Source of the DNA: an uncultured Helicobacteraceae bacterium | GTDB taxonomy: Bacteria; Campylobacterota; Campylobacteria; Campylobacterales; Sulfurimonadaceae | Direction of reading: 5' to 3' | DNA: 5,366 nt | Assembly: GCA_903903705.1 (NCBI GenBank) | Contig: CAIUZU010000304.1 | Location: 1-5,366 of the forward strand | In this document: positions 1-5,285 of the stretch, piece by piece | Layout of the letters: each line of letters starts with the position of its first letter | Position numbering within the stretch: the first letter of the stretch is position 1 | Position numbers and translations under genes: made by a program | Notes under the pieces: generated by a model | What the model saw: only the letters and a program-made list of their open reading frames with translations | Database searches by the model: none | What the model was told of the DNA's origin: nothing

Positions 1-50
1 GAGAAATTTATTAACCCTAAAAGTGTTTAAAGAGCAGGGAAACTCTCCCA

Positions 51-1271
51 TTACGCCCTATTTACTAAATCGACAACTTCTTTAGAGTTAAAATTAAATC
101 TTGTCGGAATTATTTTAACTATGCTCTCTTTTTTTAAAATTTCGCAACTATCTTCTACAATTGTATATGCATTTGAAATAGCCAGCGGAGAAATCATTCC
201 CGGTGCAAAATTTTTATGCGGTGTGAATTCTTTACCGTCAAAAAATCCCGGAATAAGAGATCTTCTGCCTGACTTTATCGGGTAGTCAACTGCCATTTTT
301 GTCTGAATTGTACTTATATATTTAGCCGTGTCGCCGCTAAGTGCCAAGATAATACTTTTTCCGAAAAGCTCAAAATTGAGTGCGGCAGCCAGTGGGTTTC
401 CAGGAAGATTTAAAACTAATGTATCTTTTATGCGACCAAAAGTTGTAGGTTTTCCCGGTTTAATCTCTATTTTGTCAAAAAATATTTCATAGCCGAAAGC
501 TCCAAATGCCTCTTTTGTAAAGTCTGCATCCCCGACGCTTACGCCGCCTGATGTAATAATAAGGTCACAATCAAGCGCACTTTTAATATGTTCATGGATC
601 TCTTTAAGTGAGTCATTTGCCGTTCCGATGAAATCAACCTCGCATCCTAACTCATTAGCTCTTGCAAAAAAAGTCGGGCTGTTTGTATTGTAAAGTTGAT
701 ATGATTCGACGCTTTCAAAATGCATCTTAAGCTCACTTCCTGATGCAAAAACAGCTACTTTGGGTTTCTTATAAACTTTGACATGACTTATACCCTGTGA
801 GGTTAAAAGCGTGATGTGATGAGCATGTAGACTCTGACCTTTTTTTAGCAGGGTAGCTCCGCTTTTTATATCTTCACCGCACAATCGAATATGTCTGGCT
901 TTTTTTAAATTCTCAGGAAGGATAATACCTCTTTCATATAAGCAGATATCTTCAATAGGAACTATACATTCGCAACCAAATGGAATTTTTGCGCCAGTCA
1001 TTATTTTAATTGCAAATCCACCCTTTAACTCTTCGTTAGAGTTGTCTCCTGCAAAAATCGTGTGAGTTACCATTACCTCTTTGCCGGCATCATCAACTTT
1101 TACGGCATAACCATCCATAGCAGAGTTGTCATAAGGAGGAAGATTATGAGACGCTACAATATCTTCTGCCAAAACATATCCTAAAACTTGTTCAATGGGT
1201 AATATTTTTAGTGATTTTGCTGTAGCGTTTTCATAAATATATTTGAGTGCCTCTTCTATTGTAACAGCCAT
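51..1271 (-). CDS. moeA: Molybdopterin molybdenumtransferase MoeA
   Basis: MoeA inserts molybdate into adenylylated molybdopterin, the last common step of molybdenum cofactor synthesis in the cytoplasm; the cofactor serves enzymes such as periplasmic nitrate reductase and formate dehydrogenase. From the ATG at 1271 the protein has 406 residues, close to the usual length of about 410. Family motifs appear in order: PPYDNSAMDGYAV (45-57), MTGAKIP (91-97) with the following acidic IVPIED, ASGSEL (176-181), the MoCF-domain motif SGGVSVGDADFT (241-252), IKPGKP (270-275) and LPGNP (289-293), then a C-terminal beta domain (about 330-406). An in-frame GTG at 1307 would add 12 residues, but it lies upstream of the likely -10 box, and the family-like sequence begins at MAVTIEEAL, so I prefer 1271. 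The ribosome binding site is only a purine run (AAAAGAAG). It is divergent from the plus-strand genes, and no other molybdenum gene is visible in the window. Identity is very secure; the start is fairly secure. Confidence 0.97.
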   Translation of the reverse strand: MAVTIEEALKYIYENATAKSLKILPIEQVLGYVLAEDIVASHNLPPYDNSAMDGYAVKVDDAGKEVMVTHTIFAGDNSNEELKGGFAIKIMTGAKIPFGCECIVPIEDICLYERGIILPENLKKARHIRLCGEDIKSGATLLKKGQSLHAHHITLLTSQGISHVKVYKKPKVAVFASGSELKMHFESVESYQLYNTNSPTFFARANELGCEVDFIGTANDSLKEIHEHIKSALDCDLIITSGGVSVGDADFTKEAFGAFGYEIFFDKIEIKPGKPTTFGRIKDTLVLNLPGNPLAAALNFELFGKSIILALSGDTAKYISTIQTKMAVDYPIKSGRRSLIPGFFDGKEFTPHKNFAPGMISPLAISNAYTIVEDSCEILKKESIVKIIPTRFNFNSKEVVDLVNRA

Positions 1272-1292
1272 GTTTCTTCTTTTATTGAATTT

Positions 1293-1298
1293 ATTGTA
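1293..1298 (-). promoter_or_regulatory. Candidate moeA -10 box (TACAAT)
   Basis: On the minus strand these bases read TACAAT, one mismatch from the sigma-70 -10 consensus TATAAT. The predicted transcription start is near 1286, giving a leader of about 15 nt with a purine-rich stretch before the moeA ATG at 1271. No -35 box is evident, which is usual for Campylobacterota housekeeping promoters. It overlaps the plus-strand box at 1297-1302 by two bases. Inferred from sequence only. Confidence 0.5.
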
Positions 1299-1302
1299 AG
1301 AT
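1297..1302 (+). promoter_or_regulatory. Candidate -10 box (TAAGAT) for the membrane protein gene
   Basis: TAAGAT, preceded by TG as TGTAAGAT, ends 6 nt before the ATG at 1309. A start site at the normal distance would fall on or beside that A, giving a leaderless or nearly leaderless transcript. This would also transcribe rsmE, which overlaps the membrane protein gene. The hexamer match is 4 of 6, so the call rests mostly on its position in a 37-bp divergent gap that must hold promoters for both directions. Confidence 0.4.
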
Positions 1303-1308
1303 TTCACT

Positions 1309-1716
1309 ATGAATGAAATGTATGATATGAGTATTGTAACACATAACTACGGTGTTATGTCGGTTTTGGGCGTGATTTTGATAAATATTTTTATGCTTTT
1401 TAGCATAAAGAGTTTAGCAAAATATACAAGGGCAATGTTACTTTTTACACCGATTGTAGGAACAACTATAGGTATGGTTGTCTTTACCGGTATAGTAATG
1501 ATGGCGGCAAAGCATCTGAATTTTACCGTGCAAAATATAGCTATGATAATTTTTGCCGTAATCCTGATTTATCTTGAAGTAAAACGCTCTAAAGGGCTTC
1601 AAAATCTTAACAAAAAAGATGATAATGCATTTAAGGAGTATAGATCTTATGCTCTTAAAATTTTTATTATAGAGATTTTTGTAACACTTAGTATCTCTTT
1701 TTGGATGTGGTCTTGA
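1309..1716 (+). CDS. Unrecognised small four-helix membrane protein
   Basis: I do not recognise this 135-residue protein. Four hydrophobic segments are visible, at roughly 14-34, 42-66, 73-91 and 115-134, so it is an inner-membrane protein built almost entirely of helices. A charged loop (about 91-114, rich in Lys, Asp, Glu and Arg) joins helices 3 and 4. Its lysines and arginines suggest it is cytoplasmic, and with four helices both termini would then be cytoplasmic. It is rich in Met, with His12 just before helix 1 and His69 just after helix 2. Whether these bind haem or metal cannot be judged. The start is the first ATG; in-frame ATGs at 1318 and 1327 are alternatives, and none has a clear ribosome binding site. 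The gene is divergent from moeA and its stop overlaps the likely rsmE start. Hydrophobic character, intact frame and tight packing make it a real gene, but its function is unknown. Confidence 0.85.
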   Translation: MNEMYDMSIVTHNYGVMSVLGVILINIFMLFSIKSLAKYTRAMLLFTPIVGTTIGMVVFTGIVMMAAKHLNFTVQNIAMIIFAVILIYLEVKRSKGLQNLNKKDDNAFKEYRSYALKIFIIEIFVTLSISFWMWS

Positions 1717-2384
1717 TATATATACTTGATGATGAGGCAGGTAAAGAGACGCTTCATGTAAGGGGAGAACTCCATAAATACCTTATAAAAGTTCGCCGCC
1801 ATAAAGAGGATGATGAGGTAAGTTTTAGAGCTAGAGAAAATATAGAAGTTTTATATGTATATAAAATAGAGAGAGTTGAATCCAGAAGTGCAGAACTTTC
1901 GCTTATCTCTTCAAAAGTAGAAGTAATAAAGAGCAGCAAAAATCTTCATGTAGGATGGTGCATGATTGACTCAAATTCCATAGAGAAGGTTTTGCCCTCT
2001 CTATGCGAAATTGGGGTTAAGAAAATTTCGTTTATATCATGTGAGAGAAGCCAGAAAAACTTTAAACTCGACTTTAAGAGATTTGAGAGAATTATGGAAG
2101 CTTCTATGCAGCAGTGTGGAAGAAGCACATATATTGAGTTTGATATCTACAAAAATATTAAAGATTTTATAGATAAATTTCCAAATACGTTTGTATTTGA
2201 TTTTTGTGATGATGCACTTCAAAACTATAGTGATATCAAAACTGTTTTAATAGGGTGCGAGGGAGGTTTTTCTTCTAAAGAGAGGGATGTACTTACGCAG
2301 CTAAAGAGATTTAGATTGGATACTCCGATGGTTTTACGCTCAGAGAGCGCTGTTTTAGCGGTATCAAGCAAAATGCTACTTTAA
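1713..2384 (+). CDS. rsmE: 16S rRNA (uracil-1498-N3)-methyltransferase RsmE
   Basis: RsmE is a SPOUT-class enzyme that uses S-adenosylmethionine to methylate N3 of U1498 in 16S rRNA in the assembled small subunit. From TTG 1713 the protein has 223 residues, a little short of the usual 240-250. An N-terminal PUMA-like RNA-binding part (1-70) includes GELHKYLIKVRRHKEDDEV. The knotted methyltransferase domain follows, with EIGVKKISFISCERS (99-113), RFERIMEASMQQCGRS (123-138), the SAM-loop motif IGCEGGFSSKE (180-190) and LRSESAVLAVSSKMLL (208-223). The family usually has GPEGG and (L/I)LR(T/S)ETA, so Cys182 and Ser212 are mild departures. No ATG is available upstream of the conserved region. TTG 1713 gives MIYILDDEAG and overlaps the preceding TGA, which suggests coupling; GTG 1707 and TTG 1701 are alternatives. 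Identity is secure, the start less so. Confidence 0.93.
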   Translation: MIYILDDEAGKETLHVRGELHKYLIKVRRHKEDDEVSFRARENIEVLYVYKIERVESRSAELSLISSKVEVIKSSKNLHVGWCMIDSNSIEKVLPSLCEIGVKKISFISCERSQKNFKLDFKRFERIMEASMQQCGRSTYIEFDIYKNIKDFIDKFPNTFVFDFCDDALQNYSDIKTVLIGCEGGFSSKERDVLTQLKRFRLDTPMVLRSESAVLAVSSKMLL

Positions 2385-2396
2385 GATAATATTAGG

Positions 2397-2402
2397 TAAA
2401 AT
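2397..2402 (+). promoter_or_regulatory. Candidate rpmE promoter (-10 box TAAAAT)
   Basis: TAAAAT matches five of six positions of TATAAT and sits in the context TTAGGTAAAATTCCGC, close to the TTGGATAAAATGCCC seen before 3607. A start near 2408-2410 would give rpmE a leader of about 130 nt. A second -10-like GATAAT lies at 2385-2390, right after the rsmE stop, and a weaker TATAGA at 2444-2449. No -35 box is visible. I see no terminator after rsmE, so read-through from upstream is also possible. Confidence 0.45.
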
Positions 2403-2479
2403 TCCGCTTGTAAAAATCCGCCCCCATACGGATTTAAAAAATATATAGATATTCGCACAAGTGAACTAAGGGATTTTGT

Positions 2480-2494
2480 ATTGCAAATTGCAAT
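2480..2494. repeat. 15-bp palindrome ATTGCAAATTGCAAT
   Basis: Two 7-bp arms are perfectly inverted around a single central A; read another way it is a direct repeat of ATTGCAA/ATTGCAA-like halves. Its size suits an operator for a dimeric repressor, or a weak terminator-like hairpin, since TTTTT overlaps the right arm. In such AT-rich DNA a chance 7-bp inverted repeat is possible, so function is unproven. Confidence 0.35.
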
Positions 2495-2525
2495 TTTTAT
2501 CTCTTGACAAACTAGCCGAGTGTCA

Positions 2526-2530
2526 AAAGG
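2526..2530 (+). promoter_or_regulatory. Ribosome binding site of rpmE, next to an inverted repeat
   Basis: AAAGG lies 7 nt before the ATG at 2538 and decides that start over the in-frame GTG at 2520, which has no such site. Its first base is also the last base of the inverted repeat TTGACA/TGTCAA (2504-2509/2521-2526), so folding of that stem could affect ribosome access. Confidence 0.6.
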
Positions 2531-2537
2531 CAAAAAA

Positions 2538-2738
2538 ATGAAAAAAGATCTTCACCCAAAATTAGTAGCGTGTACAGTAACTTGTTCATGTGGAAACAGT
2601 TTCGTAACAGAGAGTCAAAAAGATGAGATGAGAGTAGATATTTGTAATGAGTGTCACCCGTTTTTTACAGGTTCTGAGAGAATGGTAGATACTGCAGGAA
2701 GAATTGAAAAATTCAACCAACGCTATACAAAAAAATAG
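2538..2738 (+). CDS. rpmE: Large-subunit ribosomal protein bL31, zinc-binding type
   Basis: bL31 sits at the central protuberance of the 50S subunit and contributes to the intersubunit bridge with the 30S head. From ATG 2538 the protein has 66 residues and begins MKKDLHP, the classic L31 N-terminus. The full family pattern follows: [22 protein letters not shown] and [13 protein letters not shown]. Cys16, Cys18, Cys36 and Cys39 are the four expected zinc ligands, so this is the zinc-containing (C+) form rather than the zinc-free paralogue made under zinc starvation. Cys12 is an additional cysteine. A GTG at 2520 would add six residues (MSKGKK) but lacks a ribosome binding site and departs from the family N-terminus. 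The gene has its own candidate promoter and a structured leader, and rsmI follows after 12 nt in the same reading frame. Confidence 0.97.
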   Translation: MKKDLHPKLVACTVTCSCGNSFVTESQKDEMRVDICNECHPFFTGSERMVDTAGRIEKFNQRYTKK

Positions 2739-2750
2739 TCAAGACTTTTC

Positions 2751-3566
2751 TTGCTCACCCTTGTTCCAACTCCCATTGGAAACATCGGCGATATATCGCT
2801 TAGAGCTATTGAAGCTCTAAGCGGTGCCGATACGCTTCTTTGTGAAGACACCCGTGTCACAAAAAAACTAATCCACATTCTAAAAGAGCGTTATAACACC
2901 TCTTTCAACCCTGAACAAAACTTTATTTCACTTCATTCGCATAATGAAAAAGAGTTTATAGAAAAACTTCAACCATCTTTTTTTGAACAAAACGTGCTCT
3001 ACGTTAGTGATGCAGGAATGCCTGGAATCAGCGATCCCGGTCAGGCTTTGGTGAAGTATTGCCAAGACAATGGAGTCGTATATGATATTTTACCTGGTGC
3101 AAATGCGCTTTTAACCGCTTTTGTGGCTAGCGGTTTTGTTGAAACAAAGATGCTGTTCTGGGGTTTTTTACCGCATAAGGGTAAAGATAGAGAAGCTTCT
3201 CTTCAAGGTGCACTCGGCAGCGGATTTACCACAATTTTGTATGAATCTCCGCATAGACTTGAGAAGCTTTTAAATGAGTTATCGCATGAAGATGCTTCTC
3301 GGAAAATATTTTTGGCAAAAGAACTTACTAAGAAGTATCAAAAATATTATTTTGGAACAGCTGATGAGATTAAACATAAAGTAGATGCCAATCTTAGAGG
3401 CGAATGGGTTGTAGTTATAGAGGCAGCAAATGCACAAAATAGCAGTGCAATAAGCCAAAATGACGTTTTAGAACTTGATTTGCCGAAAAAAGTACAAGCA
3501 AAACTTATTTCTAAGATAACCGGTGAAAATACAAAAGCATGCTATGAGAGATTACTAAAGCTTTAA
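2751..3566 (+). CDS. rsmI: 16S rRNA (cytidine-1402-2'-O)-methyltransferase RsmI
   Basis: RsmI methylates the ribose 2'-OH of C1402 in the 30S decoding centre, using S-adenosylmethionine. The 271-residue protein is near normal length (270-290) and shows the tetrapyrrole-methylase fold motifs: LVPTPIGNIGDISLRA (4-19), CEDTR (31-35), LHSHNE (61-66), YVSDAGMPGISDPG (84-97), LPGANALLTAF (114-124), FWGFLPHKGKDRE (136-148), YESPHRLEKLL (164-174) and GEWVVVIE (217-224). The short C-terminal RsmI tail LPKKVQAKLISKITGENTKACYERL (244-268) is also present. PGANA replaces the commoner PG(P/A)SA. The start must be TTG 2751: it directly precedes the conserved N-terminus, and the frame is closed upstream by the rpmE TAG at 2736-2738. 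No ribosome binding site is seen, so translation probably depends on ribosomes finishing rpmE. Confidence 0.95.
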   Translation: MLTLVPTPIGNIGDISLRAIEALSGADTLLCEDTRVTKKLIHILKERYNTSFNPEQNFISLHSHNEKEFIEKLQPSFFEQNVLYVSDAGMPGISDPGQALVKYCQDNGVVYDILPGANALLTAFVASGFVETKMLFWGFLPHKGKDREASLQGALGSGFTTILYESPHRLEKLLNELSHEDASRKIFLAKELTKKYQKYYFGTADEIKHKVDANLRGEWVVVIEAANAQNSSAISQNDVLELDLPKKVQAKLISKITGENTKACYERLLKL

Positions 3567-3594
3567 AATGTACTATATTTCAACTTTTTTTGGA

Positions 3595-3600
3595 TAAAAT
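3595..3600 (+). promoter_or_regulatory. Candidate internal promoter (-10 box TAAAAT) for rlmB-rodZ
   Basis: TAAAAT (5 of 6 to consensus) follows a run of seven T at 3585-3591 and ends 6 nt before the ATG at 3607. A start at normal spacing would fall on the start codon, giving a leaderless message. It sits in the 40-bp gap between rsmI and rlmB, where there is no terminator-like hairpin; TAAAGCTTTA at 3556-3565 is a palindrome without a loop. It would add transcription of rlmB and rodZ to read-through from rpmE-rsmI. Confidence 0.45.
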
Positions 3601-3606
3601 GCCCAC

Positions 3607-4287
3607 ATGTTAATATACGCAAAACAACCAATCAATTATATAATTAATAACCATCCGCACAGGATGAAGACGCTTTATCTAGCAAAGGAGATAGAAAAAA
3701 AAGAGTATTCACGTCTCATGAAAATGGGTTTTGAAATCAAGAGAATCCCGCCTGAGGCGGCTGGAGCGATGTGTAAGAATGCTTCACATCAAGGCATCTT
3801 GGCAGAAGTTGAGGAGTATAAACTTTATGATTATAAATCATTTTTAAATTATGAGTTCGTACTCGTTTTATCTGGGCTTACCGATGTAGGAAATGTCGGC
3901 GCTATCGTTAGAAGCGCTTACGCTCTGGGCGTAGATGCGATAATCGTATGCGGAGTTAAATCGCTACCTCTAGAAGCAGTCGTCAGAACAAGCACGGGCG
4001 CACTTTTTGATATGCCTTTTGCCATCGAGACAAATATTCATGATGTAATGAATGACTTAAAAATGTCCGGTTTTTGTACATATGGAGCAGATATGGGCGG
4101 TAAAGATATTCGCGATGTTAAGATAGCACGAAAAAGAGCCCTCTTTTTGGGAAGCGAGGGAGAAGGGCTCAGTACCAGAGTGACTTCAAAACTTGATGAG
4201 ATAGTAAGTATAAAGATGTCGCATGAATTTGACTCTTTAAATGTTAGTGTTGCCGGAGCTATTTTAATGGATAGGATGAGGGTATGA
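3607..4287 (+). CDS. rlmB: TrmH-family rRNA 2'-O-methyltransferase, RlmB type
   Basis: This is a SPOUT-class ribose methyltransferase of the TrmH/RlmB group; RlmB modifies G2251 in the peptidyl-transferase P loop of 23S rRNA. The protein has 226 residues, somewhat short of the 240-250 typical of RlmB. Residues 1-70 resemble the small N-terminal substrate-binding domain (LIYAKQPINYII, then SHQGILAEV at 60-68). The catalytic domain holds motif 1, GNVGAIVRSA (95-104) with Asn96 and Arg102; motif 2, LGSEGEGL (181-188); and motif 3, SLNVSVAGAIL (210-220). The segment before motif 1 reads LSGLTDVGN where many members have LDxVxDPxN. The start at 3607 fits the family N-terminus, but only a distant GGAT precedes it, so the message may be leaderless. 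The stop overlaps the rodZ start by 4 nt (ATGA). Family is certain; the G2251 target is inferred. Confidence 0.88.
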   Translation: MLIYAKQPINYIINNHPHRMKTLYLAKEIEKKEYSRLMKMGFEIKRIPPEAAGAMCKNASHQGILAEVEEYKLYDYKSFLNYEFVLVLSGLTDVGNVGAIVRSAYALGVDAIIVCGVKSLPLEAVVRTSTGALFDMPFAIETNIHDVMNDLKMSGFCTYGADMGGKDIRDVKIARKRALFLGSEGEGLSTRVTSKLDEIVSIKMSHEFDSLNVSVAGAILMDRMRV

Positions 4288-5285
4288 TCGAAAATCTTGA
4301 AAAATTAAAAAATATAGGTGTTCAAAAAATTCATGAAGCTACTCATATACCGAGAGTGCATGTTGAGTCAATTTTAAATGAAAATTTTGAAGATATGAGT
4401 AATGTCCAGCTGTTGGGTTTTATATCTGTGCTTGAGAGAGAGTACCCTTTTGATTTTAGTGAGCTGAAAACTAAGGTTATAGAGCACTTTGAAAGTAATA
4501 AGCGATTAGTAAAAAAAGGAAATTCCGCTAATTTATTAATCGCATCTAAGAAAAAAAGAAATTTTACTTTTATTTATGTAGTTCTTGGATTGGCTATTTT
4601 TGTTGCATTTGCAATTTTTAACATGCAATCTAAGGAAAGTGAAATTACTAGAGTTGATAATAGTGCAATAGTAAGTGCTCAAAATAATATTTTAGCGGTA
4701 TCAGATGATAAAAATCTCTCTAATATTGACAATAATACAACGCAAAATGGACAAGTAGCGCAAGAACCTACCCCGTCTCAACAAAAGAGTATACAAAACC
4801 CTACCGAACCGGCTGTGCAAAAAAATGCATCACAAAGTCAGGTAGAACCTGTAGAAGAGGTAATAAACAATGAGACAGTTAAGGTAGTCGAAGTTGCAGC
4901 TGTTCAAGCAATAACAGGTACGGTAGTCGTCTCTCCATCTGTAGCAAAAGAGGTTAATGAAACTGAAACGTCGCTTCAAACAGTACCTAAAGAGTCAGCT
5001 AAGGAATTATCTCTAAAGATTATCTCAAAAAGCAAAGTGTGGATGGGTTATATCGACTTAAGTAATCGCAGACAAAATCAAAAGACTTTCTCCGGAGAAT
5101 TTACTTTGGATTCGTCAAAAAATTGGCTTATATCGCTTGGGCATGGATTGATAGATATTGAGATAAACGGAGTCATCTTAAACTCTAAAAAAGCTCAAAA
5201 TGTAAGATTTTCATATATTGACTCAAAATTAAAAGAGATAGATGTAGAGGAGTTTAAAAGCCTAAACAGAGGCAATGCATGGTAA
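4284..5285 (+). CDS. rodZ: RodZ-like membrane protein with cytoplasmic helix-turn-helix
   Basis: RodZ anchors the MreB cytoskeleton to the inner membrane and helps set rod shape. This 333-residue protein has the same plan. A cytoplasmic helix-turn-helix occupies about 4-68, with the RodZ-like stretch IHEATHIPRVHVESILNENFEDM (16-38); it appears shortened at helix 1. A basic KKKR (89-92) is followed by one membrane segment (94-113). A periplasmic linker rich in Gln, Asn, Ser, Thr, Pro and Glu (about 115-240) leads to a C-terminal beta-type domain (242-333) resembling the RodZ/DUF4115 domain, with VWMGYIDL, SGEFTL and LISLGHGLIDIEINGV. AGGA at 4273-4276 lies 7 nt before the ATG, and ATGA couples it to rlmB. 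No mreB or other shape gene is visible. Architecture supports RodZ well, but sequence similarity to classic RodZ is modest, so MreB binding is inferred. Confidence 0.75.
   Translation: MIENLEKLKNIGVQKIHEATHIPRVHVESILNENFEDMSNVQLLGFISVLEREYPFDFSELKTKVIEHFESNKRLVKKGNSANLLIASKKKRNFTFIYVVLGLAIFVAFAIFNMQSKESEITRVDNSAIVSAQNNILAVSDDKNLSNIDNNTTQNGQVAQEPTPSQQKSIQNPTEPAVQKNASQSQVEPVEEVINNETVKVVEVAAVQAITGTVVVSPSVAKEVNETETSLQTVPKESAKELSLKIISKSKVWMGYIDLSNRRQNQKTFSGEFTLDSSKNWLISLGHGLIDIEINGVILNSKKAQNVRFSYIDSKLKEIDVEEFKSLNRGNAW

Larger units (their letters stand above)
2409..2537 (+). promoter_or_regulatory. Structured 5' leader of rpmE
   Basis: This stretch has no coding potential but contains several exact complementary segments. 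(1) AAATCCG 2414-2420 pairs with CGGATTT 2429-2435 around an 8-nt loop. (2) ATTGCAA 2480-2486 and TTGCAAT 2488-2494 flank a single A; as RNA this folds to a 5-bp stem followed by a run of five U. (3) TTGACA 2504-2509 pairs with TGTCAA 2521-2526 around 11 nt, ending at the ribosome binding site. AAAATCC 2413-2419 can instead pair with GGATTTT 2471-2477, excluding stem 1. L31 is known to repress its own mRNA in E. coli, so a leader control element is plausible here. I match it to no known riboswitch or r-protein leader family. Confidence 0.4.

Noticed and set aside
1..30. A plus-strand frame reading EKFINPKSV then TAA, possibly the tail of a gene converging on moeA.
   Set aside because: Only nine codons are visible, with no recognisable motif; another frame is also open here. 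It is possible but not supportable from this window.
31..50. Small inverted repeats (GGGA/TCCC, AGAG/CTCT) after the moeA stop, considered as a terminator.
   Set aside because: Stems are only 4 bp, are alternatives to each other, and have no T-run on either strand.
1271..1307. Longer moeA start at GTG 1307 adding MKSYNKFNKRRN.
   Set aside because: It would lie upstream of the likely -10 box, has no ribosome binding site, and the added residues are unlike MoeA N-termini.
1754..2222. Three minus-strand open frames of about 60 codons inside rsmE.
   Set aside because: They are antisense shadows of a well-conserved gene, with no motifs or ribosome binding sites.
2414..2440. Hairpin AAATCCG/CGGATTT as an intrinsic terminator of rsmE.
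   Set aside because: On the plus strand it is followed by A residues, not T; the T-run is on the minus strand, where no gene ends.
2504..2509. TTGACA read as a -35 box for rpmE.
   Set aside because: The position 17 bp downstream reads about AAGGCA, not a -10, and overlaps the ribosome binding site of the gene.
2520..2537. L31 start at GTG 2520.
   Set aside because: ATG 2538 has a well-spaced AAAGG and gives the canonical MKKDLHP start.
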